The translations under genes were made by a program, and so were the position numbers. A stretch of 64,000 nt of DNA from Algoriphagus sanaruensis (GTDB lineage Bacteria > Bacteroidota > Bacteroidia > Cytophagales > Cyclobacteriaceae): positions 806,001 through 870,000 of the forward strand of contig NZ_CP012836.1 of NCBI RefSeq assembly GCF_001593605.1, written 5' to 3'. Below are positions 50,514 to 59,929 of this stretch, one piece after another. Position 1 is the stretch's first letter. Each line of letters opens with the position of its first letter. The notes beneath the pieces were generated by a model. The model worked only from the letters and a program-made list of their open reading frames with translations, did no database searches and had not been told where the DNA came from.

Positions 50514-51149
50514 TTACTTCACTTTTGCCGCTGGATTGCCAAATACAGTTTCATTTTTCCCCACAGAGGCAATTACCACGGAACCCGCTCCTACTCGAGC
50601 ACCTTTCCCGATAGTGACTCCTGCCACAATCGTCACTCCAGAGCCAATAAATGCTCCTTCTTCAATGGTAACTTCGGCATTGATAATTGAGCCAGCACCA
50701 ATTTGTACAAAATCCTGAATTTTGGATTTGTGATCGATTATGGCTCCTGTATGAAAGATACAGTGGCTTCCCACTTCAGTGCCGGCTCCTATAATTACGT
50801 TGGCATTGACAAAGTTACCGTGGCCAATAGCTGCATCAGTCGATACATAGGCCCGTTGATGAATCGCGTTTACGGGTTGCATCTTTCGGTTTTCCAAAAG
50901 CATATCCACTAAAAACTTCCGGTATTTGCTGTCGTCTACCGCGACAAAGGCCTCAGTCTTTTTTCCGATCAACTTTAAAAAGCCTTCATCTTCAGTATGG
51001 CCAAGGACAGGCACATTATTGATTTCGGTTCCATGCGTTGAGGCATCTTCATCCAGAAATCCATAAACGATGACCTGGTTGCTGTTGAAAATTTCAAGTG
51101 CAGGATGGGCGATGCCTTTTGCACCTAGAATAATCACTGGTTTATCCAT
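50514..51149 (-). CDS. PglD/NeuD-like left-handed beta-helix acyltransferase
   Basis: 211 residues. N-terminal Rossmann-like sugar-binding half (VIILGAKGIAHPALEIF, YGFLDED) and a C-terminal left-handed parallel beta-helix with hexapeptide repeats (IGHGNFVNANVIIGAGTEVG, VEEGAFIGSGVTI-type). GAIIDH supplies the catalytic His. Family members acetylate UDP-sugars in glycan assembly. No glycan cluster surrounds it; substrate unknown. 57 bp downstream of the DUF2851 gene. Confidence 0.85.
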   Translation of the reverse strand: MDKPVIILGAKGIAHPALEIFNSNQVIVYGFLDEDASTHGTEINNVPVLGHTEDEGFLKLIGKKTEAFVAVDDSKYRKFLVDMLLENRKMQPVNAIHQRAYVSTDAAIGHGNFVNANVIIGAGTEVGSHCIFHTGAIIDHKSKIQDFVQIGAGSIINAEVTIEEGAFIGSGVTIVAGVTIGKGARVGAGSVVIASVGKNETVFGNPAAKVK

Positions 51150-51206
51150 GAACTGATTGGGTTTTGGATGGCAAAAGTACGGGAAATGTGCAGCTTGCGC
51201 AAAGGT

Positions 51207-52502
51207 TCATTTGGATTGACCTTTCAGGAGGCTCTGTCCGATTTTGCAACTGAGACATTTTTGAGGCTGGCAATAGGATCGATAAAGGCCAATCATCCCT
51301 TGGGAATCAAAAGAGCTTTGTGCTTTCCAGTCCTGTTCGGCAAATTTCCGAATGATGTAATTATTCTCGGCAGGAAGTGTCTGCATCAAATCAAAACAGC
51401 GCTCTTGCCAATCAGTTTGCTCAAAATATTGGCCATAGGCAAACCAAAGTGGAATGACAAAATTGATAATCAAAAGTTCAAGAGATTGCCTTGAAATTCC
51501 TTTGGAAGCCACTTTTTCGGAAGGGTTTCCAAAGTTGTAATGATGCTGCCAATAGTCTGAAGGCTCCACCTGAAGCAGTTTTTTAAAACTCGAAAATTCT
51601 CTACTTTCCTCTAAAACAGCTTGAAGCAAGTTGGGGGCCTTTGAAAGAATGGCGGCGAGTTGGGCGATTCTGACGGTAGGGAAATTACTTGGACGAGCTC
51701 CCAAAAATGTCCACTGCTGACGGCTAAGCTTTTGTGACCAAGCAAATTTTTTCTGATAAAAATCATACTCACGAATCAAATGTTGGGCGTAGGGTTCCTC
51801 CGTTTTTTCTGGCAAGAGTCCAGCTTGGCCAAGTAGCATCGACTCCAGCGCCGTTACTTGAGTTCGATGTTTTTGTAGAATTTTATAAGGGACCAAGGCG
51901 GCAAGTTCACCCATGGGAATGGAATTGGTCTTGAAGCCGAAGCAAGTAAAGAGCCATCGATACGCTGTTTCTTCCCAATCTCCTTTGGTCACATCAAGAA
52001 TAGAAAGAATAAGCTTGGATTTTTCCATCAAGCGCTCAACCAGAGCCTTTTCCAAAGCGGAAAATCGGATGATTTCAGGGACCGATTGGAAGGCATGGGC
52101 ACAAGGGAGGTCTGACTTGAAGTCCAAGAGGTTTTCATAATTTCTCCAGATTTCAAGGAAAATCTTCCCTTTCAATTCCAAAGTTGGCATTAGCGTCCCA
52201 TCATTTCGGTGAACTTCTCGATCATTTTCCCAAACTACATGAAGTATGACTGAATTGTAGGCCGGGTCACCCCCATGTGCATGTTGCCTCCATTCAGAGG
52301 CTAATCGGTGGACTTCAACATGACCATGAAAAGTCACACCATCGAGGACAAATGAAGCATCCCGGAAGTCTGGTCCTTCTCCTTGATTGTGAAATCCAAC
52401 ATTGAGAATTTGCAATTGTTGCCCATCTACGGTCTGTAGATTTTTGCGGTCAAAGTACTGATACTTCCAGACCAGCTGTAAAAAGTCTTCTTTGAAATTC
52501 AT
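51207..52502 (-). CDS. DUF2851-family protein
   Basis: 431 residues without signal or membrane segments. Opening FKEDFLQLVWKYQYFD, GEGPDFRDASFVLDG, GHVEVHRLASEWRQH and ILHVVWENDREV match DUF2851, conserved across Bacteroidota and of unknown function. Those motifs have a nuclease-like look (GPDF...E.H...W), but that is speculation. C-terminal QKCLSCKIG carries three cysteines within a short run. Monocistronic or with the PglD-like gene. Confidence 0.85.
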   Translation of the reverse strand: MNFKEDFLQLVWKYQYFDRKNLQTVDGQQLQILNVGFHNQGEGPDFRDASFVLDGVTFHGHVEVHRLASEWRQHAHGGDPAYNSVILHVVWENDREVHRNDGTLMPTLELKGKIFLEIWRNYENLLDFKSDLPCAHAFQSVPEIIRFSALEKALVERLMEKSKLILSILDVTKGDWEETAYRWLFTCFGFKTNSIPMGELAALVPYKILQKHRTQVTALESMLLGQAGLLPEKTEEPYAQHLIREYDFYQKKFAWSQKLSRQQWTFLGARPSNFPTVRIAQLAAILSKAPNLLQAVLEESREFSSFKKLLQVEPSDYWQHHYNFGNPSEKVASKGISRQSLELLIINFVIPLWFAYGQYFEQTDWQERCFDLMQTLPAENNYIIRKFAEQDWKAQSSFDSQGMIGLYRSYCQPQKCLSCKIGQSLLKGQSK

Positions 52503-52569
52503 AAAAGTCTTAAGACTAAAAGTTTATGGAAAGTAATAACTTCTTATTTTAAAGTCAATTTTGTCTGGC

Positions 52570-52881
52570 ATGAAAATTCCTCAAACCACACCTCGAATTA
52601 TTCAAACTCTTAAAAAACTTGATTTACTTGACAAACAAATTAATAGGATCTTGATGTACTGGGATCCTATTGGCATTGGTAAAATTCAAGGATTTGAACA
52701 CAATCTTTGGGAAGAATATATAAGATATATCCCAAAACTGAGAGATGCCCTTGATACAAAAAAGCCAATTAGACCAATTATTGATTGGATTGAAGGAGAA
52801 TCTATCGGGTGCTTTTATACCTCAGCGGAAAAAAGGCTTGAGGTTTCCATCCTTTTAGAACAGTTGATTCCTAATACTTAG
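52570..52881 (+). CDS. Small protein with DUF1871-like WDPIG motif
   Basis: 103 residues from the ATG at 52570 (a TTG gives three more). Basic helical N-terminus, then [28 protein letters not shown] and a C-terminal helix. The WDPIG plus E-x2-Y arrangement recalls DUF1871, found in small bacterial proteins sometimes proposed as immunity proteins. Assignment is tentative. It overlaps the convergent pyrF gene by 4 bp. Confidence 0.5.
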   Translation: MKIPQTTPRIIQTLKKLDLLDKQINRILMYWDPIGIGKIQGFEHNLWEEYIRYIPKLRDALDTKKPIRPIIDWIEGESIGCFYTSAEKRLEVSILLEQLIPNT

Positions 52882-53693
52882 CTATATTTTTCCAATAATT
52901 CCTTCATCTCCTCCTGAAGCTTTTGGGCTTCTTTTCTAGCTGCTTTAGCAAAATCCTTTTCTCCTGAAGCGTAAATAATCCCTCGGCTGGAATTGACCAA
53001 TAGTCCGCAAGTTGAATTCATTCCGAATCGAGCTACATCAGACAGGCTCCCACCCTGTGCACCTACTCCGGGTACAAGGAAGAAATGTTCAGGAGCTACT
53101 TTTCTTACTTCTCCAATCAGTTCCCCGCGTGTGGCGCCCACTACATACATTAAGTTTTCTGGGCTTCCCCATTCCTGACTTTTTTCCAATACCGATTGAA
53201 AAAGCGGTTTGCCGGATTTGTCTTCGATTAATTGAAAATCCAAAGAGCCTACATTAGAAGTCAAGGCCAGAAGAATGACCCACTTGTTTTCAAAATCCAA
53301 AAACGGGGTTACCGAATCCTTACCCATATAGGGAGCCACCGTCACCGAATCAAAATTCATCGTTTCAAAAAATGCCTTTGCATAAAGCTTGGAAGTGTTT
53401 CCGATATCTCCACGTTTGGCATCTGCGATGGTAAAAACATCCTTAGGCATGATCTCAGCTACTTTCGCTAAGGTATCCCATCCTTTAGACCCTAAAGCTT
53501 CGAAAAAGGCAATATTAGGTTTGTATGCTACTGCATAATCCGCTGTTTCCTCGATGATGGCTTTGCAAAAACTGAAGATCGGATCAGGTTCAGAAAGCAG
53601 ATGAGTCGGAATTTTCTCCAAATCAGGATCCAAGCCTACGCATAGAAAAGATGATTTTTGTTGAATTTGGGAGAAAAGTTCGGAACGGGTCAT
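52878..53693 (-). CDS. pyrF: Orotidine 5'-phosphate decarboxylase
   Basis: 271 residues, the longer type 2 form. [12 protein letters not shown] (about 18-29), [11 protein letters not shown], the catalytic [11 protein letters not shown] (about 95-105) and VPGVGAQGG close to the C-terminus are the orotidylate-binding motifs. It makes UMP in pyrimidine synthesis. A TACCTTTG minus-7 lies 17 bp before the ATG. Confidence 0.96.
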   Translation of the reverse strand: MTRSELFSQIQQKSSFLCVGLDPDLEKIPTHLLSEPDPIFSFCKAIIEETADYAVAYKPNIAFFEALGSKGWDTLAKVAEIMPKDVFTIADAKRGDIGNTSKLYAKAFFETMNFDSVTVAPYMGKDSVTPFLDFENKWVILLALTSNVGSLDFQLIEDKSGKPLFQSVLEKSQEWGSPENLMYVVGATRGELIGEVRKVAPEHFFLVPGVGAQGGSLSDVARFGMNSTCGLLVNSSRGIIYASGEKDFAKAARKEAQKLQEEMKELLEKYS

Positions 53694-53710
53694 GTTTTGG
53701 AGATTTTGGG

Positions 53711-53718
53711 CAAAGGTA
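53711..53718 (-). promoter_or_regulatory. Minus-7 element of pyrF
   Basis: TACCTTTG on the minus strand, exact TAnnTTTG, 17 bp before the ATG. Confidence 0.55.
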
Positions 53719-53882
53719 TTGATTTAAAAAAATTAAGACTAGCCTCGTTTCCTGCATAAGTGTAGAAATAGATGAAACCAATCCGCACACCCGATAGCAC
53801 AGGTGCCGCGGGGGAAAGGCAAAAGAGGGTCTTTTCTTTGGTTAATTCCAAGGATTCTTTCGGACATGAGCTGGCCTAAATT
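53719..53882. other. Structured non-coding stretch between the divergent pyrF and GT39 promoters
   Basis: 164 bp with no open frame. It contains CCTCGTTT (53743-53750) partly complementary to AAAAGAGG (about 53821-53828), and inside that a GC-rich block with CCGCACACC and GGTGCCGCGG, able to form a second stem. The GC content contrasts with the AT-rich flanks. It could be a small RNA or an upstream leader; no known RNA family was recognised. Confidence 0.4.
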
Positions 53883-53890
53883 TATCTTTG
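53883..53890 (+). promoter_or_regulatory. Candidate minus-7 element of the GT39 gene
   Basis: TATCTTTG ends 3 bp before the ATG at 53894; a TTTCG lies about 20 bp upstream as a weak minus-33. Confidence 0.5.
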
Positions 53891-53893
53891 AGT

Positions 53894-55552
53894 ATGATTT
53901 TGTCAACCAATTCGGAAATTAAAATCAATCCTTGGATTTTAATGGTCCTTTATATGGGATTGCTTGCTCCTTTCGCTTTGAATTTTCATCTGCATTATCC
54001 AGATGAAATTTATTATCGGGATGCTGCAGTCAAGATGCTTCAAAATGGGGACTATTTAACAACCTATCTTGGAAGTGGAGAATTGAGGTTTAAGAAGCCC
54101 ATTTTGACCTATTGGACTGTTTTAGCCGGATTTAAGCTTTTTGGAGTGAATGAATTTGGCTCAAGGATTTTCTTTTTGCTAGCCGGAGCGGCAACTGTCG
54201 GTTTGACATTTCTTTTAGCAAAAACACTTTTTAGCAATTCTAAAATCGCCGGGCTTTCTGCCTTGATTATGGCTTCAAATTCGGTTTTGATTATGTCCTC
54301 AGCCCGCTCAATTCCTGATGTCCTTTTAGTATTGACAATAACCATTAGTGCCATAGGCTTTGCAGGTCTACTTAGAGACGGAGAAAAAGCGCATCAAAAG
54401 TACCTTTGGTTCCTGTATTTGGGTTTGGCCCTGGCATTTGAAGTCAAGGGCTTATCTGCAGTAGGGTTGGGTATTTTGGGAATTGGGATAGTACTTTTTA
54501 ATCCTTGGAAAAAGGTTTCATGGAAAAAGCTATTTCATATTCCAGCTTTGGCGGTGAGCTTGTTCATTGCTTTATTTTGGTTTGTGGCCATGTGGAAGAT
54601 TCATGGGCCGACTTATTTGAATAGTTTTTTTGAAGATCAGATAGGAATTCGATTTACCTCTCGGATAGTATTGATCCTTCAAAATGGACTATTAGCCACT
54701 TTTTTGCTAGGTATTATTTTTTTACCCTGGTCAGTCTTGATTTTAGGGCAGTTTAAAAATAGGGTAAAGGTACTCTGGAAGGAGAATCCTCAGTTTTTTA
54801 TGTTTTTCTTGTTTTGGGGATTAGCGATCTTGATCATTGGTGGGTTGACCAGCAAGTTTTATGAGCGCTATTTACTGCCGGTGGCGCCAGTTTTGGCAGT
54901 TTGGATAGCCTGGTTCTTGGTTCGTGGAGGTATTTTGGATCGGATTCGTGGATTCAAAATCGCTGTGGGGATATTCCTTTCAATGCTGTTGATTCTTACC
55001 TCATTGAGTATTTGGATTAATCTCGGGGAGCAGGGGACAGGTTGGTTAAGGCTTCAATGGATTATCGGTGTCTTATTTTTGATCTACGCAGCTATCGTTT
55101 GGATTCGAACACCGAAAAAACTTCCGAAGATTATAACCTATTCGATCCTGATGCTATTTTTTCTTTTGAGCTCAATCACTTACCACTTTTCTTTTCCACA
55201 CCAAGGGCAGCAAGCCAAAAAGCGAATTGATGCTCTTGCTGTTTCTCGGCCTATCGGATTTGCGGGAAATCTAAATGTGGGGAGTAAAATCAGGATGAGT
55301 CTGGGGCCGGGCTATGAGTTGATAGATTTGCCAAGGGAAAATTGGATTTCAAAAACTCAGAACTATTCGGTGTTAATTCTGGAAGATAAGCGATTGAATG
55401 AAATGGATTTAGCTGAATATGAGGTTCAGGTTCTTTCTAAAAATTGGGATTCTTCCTCTTTGGTACCTTTGCTTTCAGCGTATCATTCGGCATCATTTGA
55501 CTCTTTGCTTGATCAAATGAGCTCCAAGTATTATTTATTAATCAAAAAATAA
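53894..55552 (+). CDS. GT39/ArnT-like membrane glycosyltransferase
   Basis: 552 residues from the ATG at 53894. About 11-12 hydrophobic helices, and in the first periplasmic loop HYPDEIYYRDAAVKML, whose Asp-Glu is the catalytic motif of the PMT/ArnT (GT-C) fold. KKPILTYW and KFYERYLLPV are further family hallmarks. Such enzymes move a sugar from a polyprenyl phosphate onto lipid A, protein or another lipid. The acceptor is unknown. The C-terminal 120 residues are soluble. Confidence 0.87.
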   Translation: MILSTNSEIKINPWILMVLYMGLLAPFALNFHLHYPDEIYYRDAAVKMLQNGDYLTTYLGSGELRFKKPILTYWTVLAGFKLFGVNEFGSRIFFLLAGAATVGLTFLLAKTLFSNSKIAGLSALIMASNSVLIMSSARSIPDVLLVLTITISAIGFAGLLRDGEKAHQKYLWFLYLGLALAFEVKGLSAVGLGILGIGIVLFNPWKKVSWKKLFHIPALAVSLFIALFWFVAMWKIHGPTYLNSFFEDQIGIRFTSRIVLILQNGLLATFLLGIIFLPWSVLILGQFKNRVKVLWKENPQFFMFFLFWGLAILIIGGLTSKFYERYLLPVAPVLAVWIAWFLVRGGILDRIRGFKIAVGIFLSMLLILTSLSIWINLGEQGTGWLRLQWIIGVLFLIYAAIVWIRTPKKLPKIITYSILMLFFLLSSITYHFSFPHQGQQAKKRIDALAVSRPIGFAGNLNVGSKIRMSLGPGYELIDLPRENWISKTQNYSVLILEDKRLNEMDLAEYEVQVLSKNWDSSSLVPLLSAYHSASFDSLLDQMSSKYYLLIKK

Positions 55553-55574
55553 CCCCGGAGGGTGACTCCGGGGT
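55552..55574 (-). terminator. Terminator of the rpsU-xerC-hpf unit
   Basis: Stem ACCCCGGAG / CTCCGGGGT (9 bp, 5-nt loop) followed on the minus strand by TTATTTTTT. It overlaps the last base of the GT39 stop codon and may serve both genes. Confidence 0.8.
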
Positions 55575-55593
55575 GAATTGTTGTTGATTGGGT

Positions 55594-55899
55594 TTATTGG
55601 TTGGCCAAAACCACCTTTTCTTTATACTTTTTGATTTGCCGTCTCAAGGCTTCAACAGCCTCATCAGCAGCCGCTTCAAACGAGTCACTTTGTTCTTTGG
55701 CAAAGAATTGTTTTCCTGGAACATTAAGTTTGATTTCGACTATTTTATTTTCGTTTTTCTCATTTTTATCTAGCCTCATAAACACTTCCCCGTCTATAAT
55801 TCGATCGTAGAAGGTGTCCAGTTTATCCGCCTTTTTTTGGATGAAATCGATCAATTTTTGATCAGCATCAAAGTGGATGGAGTGCATTTGCAGTTTCAT
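55594..55899 (-). CDS. hpf: Ribosome hibernation promoting factor (short HPF/RaiA type)
   Basis: 101 residues from the ATG at 55899 (MKLQMHSIHFDADQKLIDFI), the family start; an in-frame ATG at 55911 adds four residues. The beta-alpha fold includes KADKLDTFYDRIIDGEVFMR, EIKLNVPGKQFFAKEQSDSF and a C-terminal ALRRQIKKYKEK. The protein docks in the decoding centre and silences ribosomes in slow growth. It follows xerC by 36 bp. Confidence 0.92.
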   Translation of the reverse strand: MKLQMHSIHFDADQKLIDFIQKKADKLDTFYDRIIDGEVFMRLDKNEKNENKIVEIKLNVPGKQFFAKEQSDSFEAAADEAVEALRRQIKKYKEKVVLANQ

Positions 55900-55935
55900 G
55901 GCATTTAGCATTTAATGGTTAAACAATTTGTTTAT

Positions 55936-56820
55936 TTAGGCTTTAGGATGTGCTTGTTCAAACACAGCCTTCAGTTTTTCCAGGGTATTGTGGGTGTAGA
56001 CTTGCGTGGCCGCCAGATTAGCGTGTCCGAGCAGGTCTTTGACCGCATTTAGATCTGCTCCCTTATTAAGCAGATGAGTGGCAAAGGTATGCCTTAAGAG
56101 GTGTGGACTCCGTTTGGAGGTTTCGGCGATTTGATCGAGACGGGCTTTAACAATTCGATAAATCATCATGGGATAGCTTTGCTCACCTTTATTGCTCACT
56201 ATAAAGTAGGAATTGATCTCAGCTTTTGAAAATCTTTCCTCGAATACTTTTTGATACAAAAGGATATTCTGTTTTAGAGATTTGGAGATGGGAATAATTC
56301 GCTCTTTTTGTCGCTTGCCCAGCACCTTTACTTGGTCTTCGATAAGATTCAGGTCCTTCCATTGAAGTTGAATCAATTCTGCAAGTCGCACGCCGGTCAA
56401 ATACAAAAACTCCATCACCATTCGGTCACGTTGGCCTTCAAATCCTTCCTCATAGTGACTTTCTTCTAGAACGGAATTGATGCTGTTTTCCTGCAAAAAT
56501 TCGGGTAGTTTTTTCGGGTTTTTAAGGGATTTTAACTTGTAAGTCGGATCCTTCTCAATAATCCTTGATCGAAGTAGAAATTTATAATAAGAACGGAGAG
56601 TGGCTAATTTGCGATTGACAGTAGTTGAGCTAAACCCTTGCTCAACCAAATCAATGATCCAAGCCCGTAGTTCTGCATGACTACAAACGGACAAATCATC
56701 TAAGGCAAAAGACAGGTTTACAAAATCCAGCACTTGCTCCAAGTCCTTTCGGTAGGCTAGTACGGTATGCGGACTGCTTCGCTTTTCGAACTCTAGGTAA
56801 TTGATAAATGAGTCAATCAT
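55936..56820 (-). CDS. xerC: Tyrosine recombinase XerC/XerD family
   Basis: 294 residues from the ATG at 56820; a longer in-frame start at 56880 is less natural. SAM-like N-terminal domain and C-terminal catalytic domain with Arg145 (LTGVRLAE), Lys169 (LGKRQKER), His240-x2-Arg243 (PHLLRHTF), His266 (LLGHANLA) and Tyr275 (QVYTHN), the complete active site. Position between rpsU and hpf is usual in Bacteroidota, suggesting the housekeeping chromosome-dimer recombinase or a relative; no mobile element borders are seen. Confidence 0.88.
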   Translation of the reverse strand: MIDSFINYLEFEKRSSPHTVLAYRKDLEQVLDFVNLSFALDDLSVCSHAELRAWIIDLVEQGFSSTTVNRKLATLRSYYKFLLRSRIIEKDPTYKLKSLKNPKKLPEFLQENSINSVLEESHYEEGFEGQRDRMVMEFLYLTGVRLAELIQLQWKDLNLIEDQVKVLGKRQKERIIPISKSLKQNILLYQKVFEERFSKAEINSYFIVSNKGEQSYPMMIYRIVKARLDQIAETSKRSPHLLRHTFATHLLNKGADLNAVKDLLGHANLAATQVYTHNTLEKLKAVFEQAHPKA

Positions 56821-56950
56821 GGCTGTAAAACTTATAAAAAGGTAAAATCTAATTTGGGAATTCCAAGTGATAAAAGTCATCTAGAGAGATGTATTTTGAA
56901 AAACGAGGTAAGGAAGACTTACTCCCGAAATCTCATCTAAATCATAAAAC

Positions 56951-56978
56951 AAAAAAAGCTCCTAGGTTATAGGAGCTT
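56951..56978 (-). terminator. rpsU terminator
   Basis: Stem AAGCTCCTA / TAGGAGCTT (9 bp, 5-nt loop) with a T run on the minus strand, 26 bp after the rpsU stop. xerC begins 130 bp further on and may have its own promoter. Confidence 0.85.
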
Positions 56979-57003
56979 GTGTATTAGTTCAATCAGTATC
57001 TGA

Positions 57004-57198
57004 TTATTTCATCGCTTCATTTTGAAGTCTCTGACGATAAGCAGCTTTGATGATCTCATCTCTTCTTTTTACGGAAGGTTTGGTGAAAGCCTGACGGGCT
57101 CTGAGTTCGCGAACCGCACCTGTTTTGTCAAACTTCTTTTTGAAGCGCTTTAGCGCTTTTTCGATGGATTCGTTTTCTTTTACGTTTACAATGATCAT
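57004..57198 (-). CDS. rpsU: Small ribosomal subunit protein bS21
   Basis: 64 residues: IIVNVKENESIEKALKRFKK, then VRELRARQAFTKPSVKRRDE, the bS21 profile. In Bacteroidota ribosomes bS21, with other proteins, shields the 3' end of 16S rRNA, hiding the anti-Shine-Dalgarno sequence. Fitting this, the gene has the window's only strong Shine-Dalgarno-like sequence, 7 bp before its ATG, so translation could rise when bS21 is short. A canonical promoter lies 26 bp before the ATG. Confidence 0.96.
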   Translation of the reverse strand: MIIVNVKENESIEKALKRFKKKFDKTGAVRELRARQAFTKPSVKRRDEIIKAAYRQRLQNEAMK

Positions 57199-57205
57199 AA
57201 GTATA

Positions 57206-57215
57206 CACCCCCTTT
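57206..57215 (-). promoter_or_regulatory. Strong Shine-Dalgarno sequence of rpsU
   Basis: On the minus strand AAAGGGGGTG, 7 bp from the ATG. It differs from the ideal AAGGAGGTG by one A-to-G change that still pairs with U. Its presence is exceptional, since other starts here lack such motifs, and fits autoregulation of bS21. Confidence 0.75.
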
Positions 57216-57223
57216 CGTGGCTG

Positions 57224-57231
57224 CAAAGGTA
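57224..57231 (-). promoter_or_regulatory. Minus-7 element of rpsU
   Basis: TACCTTTG on the minus strand, exact TAnnTTTG, giving a leader of about 20 nt that contains the Shine-Dalgarno sequence. Confidence 0.65.
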
Positions 57232-57260
57232 AGAGAATAATTTTTAAAAAATCGACTTTT

Positions 57261-57294
57261 AAAAAAGAAAGTCCAGCTTTTTAGGGCTGGACTT
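57261..57294 (-). terminator. Terminator of atpDC
   Basis: Stem AAGTCCAGC / GCTGGACTT (9 bp, 8-nt loop) at 57269-57294, followed on the minus strand by a T run, 26 bp after the atpC stop. Confidence 0.88.
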
Positions 57295-57320
57295 AAAATT
57301 AAGGATGATGATAGACTAAC

Positions 57321-57566
57321 TTAACTGACTACTTTTTCAGCTAAGACTACAATCACATTATTCTTCACTTCTACAACTCCTCCGTCCACAATCATGGATT
57401 GTTTACCTTCTTTGGTTGTAAAGGAAACTGCGCCCTTTGCCAAAGCAGATACGATCGGAGCGTGATTATTCAGCACTTGGAAAGCACCAGAAGCTCCTGG
57501 GAAAGTGGCCTCAGTGACTTCTCCCTGAAATACTTTTTTGTCCGGTGTGACGATCTCTAGTTGCAT
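57321..57566 (-). CDS. atpC: ATP synthase epsilon subunit, beta-sandwich only
   Basis: 81 residues: QLEIVTPDKKVFQGEVTEAT and GAFQVLNNHAPIVSALAKG, the N-terminal beta-sandwich of F-ATPase epsilon. The C-terminal two-helix hairpin (residues about 90-135 in E. coli), which can inhibit rotation, is missing; a short form is usual in Bacteroidota. 55 bp downstream of atpD, same operon. Confidence 0.95.
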   Translation of the reverse strand: MQLEIVTPDKKVFQGEVTEATFPGASGAFQVLNNHAPIVSALAKGAVSFTTKEGKQSMIVDGGVVEVKNNVIVVLAEKVVS

Positions 57567-57621
57567 AGATTATGTATTTGAAAAGCAGTGGAGGATTGCG
57601 CCTCCATGCTTTCAGTTCAAA

Positions 57622-59175
<1,554 letters not shown>

Positions 59176-59250
59176 TTAGTCATTCAGGCTGAATCCCAAA
59201 GGATATTTGGAAAATAAATCCATTCAGAAGGATCAGATTTTCAAAACGAT

Positions 59251-59799
59251 TCATTTTTTGCCCTTAGGGCCAATATTCTCCCAATCCAATAATCTCTTTG
59301 CAAAGAGAAATGCATTGGACCAATATCGATTACTTAAATAATCTTCTGTGACTCCCAATGAAGTAGAAGCATGGATAAACCGGATATCTCCTTCTCCTAC
59401 TTCAGTTACTATTCCGGAATGGGTTACTTGATTTTTCCGTTTCCCTGTGGCAAAAAATAACAGGTCTCCGGGTAGAATTTGGTCTGGATTGACCTTTTGC
59501 CCCAGTTTACTTTGATCTGTTGATTGTCTAGGAAGATTAACGCCGACGGCATAATAGGAGTGGAAAACCAATGCCGAACAATCCATGCCAGCCCGTGTTG
59601 TTCCTCCGTATTTATAAGGTGTTCCTCTGTAGGAGCGAGCTGTCTCGATGACGGTCCAAGCAGGAGAATCCTTAATAGCATTCCTTTTTGATTTACACCC
59701 TGATAAGGCAAGGATGAAAATGATAGCGATCAAAAAATAAAAGAGAAAACGATTTGAGTTCAATTGGAATGATTTTTTACGAATTCTAGTTTTGTGCAA
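59251..59799 (-). CDS. NlpC/P60 (C40) cell-wall hydrolase lipoprotein
   Basis: 182 residues. A basic N-terminus and hydrophobic segment lead to a lipobox LSGC (Cys35). The C40 domain has Cys74 (GMDCSALV), His127 (THSGIV) and His143 (FIHAST) as catalytic residues, and GTPYKYGGTT. Such enzymes cut D-Glu-mDAP bonds in peptidoglycan stem peptides; the lipoprotein form acts at the outer membrane. No obvious operon partner. Confidence 0.92.
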   Translation of the reverse strand: MHKTRIRKKSFQLNSNRFLFYFLIAIIFILALSGCKSKRNAIKDSPAWTVIETARSYRGTPYKYGGTTRAGMDCSALVFHSYYAVGVNLPRQSTDQSKLGQKVNPDQILPGDLLFFATGKRKNQVTHSGIVTEVGEGDIRFIHASTSLGVTEDYLSNRYWSNAFLFAKRLLDWENIGPKGKK

Positions 59800-59891
59800 G
59801 TCAAATTAATTCAATTTTGGTGGGAGTGTTGAAGAGATAATCAATATTTCTTAAGTGATCAAACTCACCAAAACTGATTTTTGTCATGTTT

Positions 59892-59899
59892 TACCTTTG
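59892..59899 (+). promoter_or_regulatory. Minus-7 element of the CstB-like gene
   Basis: TACCTTTG, exact TAnnTTTG, 30 bp before the ATG at 59930. Confidence 0.6.
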
Positions 59900-59929
59900 T
59901 GCCATCAACAACGAAAATATCTGTAAACT

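Noticed and set aside
53741..53830. Possible SAM or cobalamin riboswitch
   Set aside because: ATGAAACC and GGTGCC words are suggestive, but the other conserved blocks of those classes are missing and the flanking genes (pyrF, GT39) do not fit.
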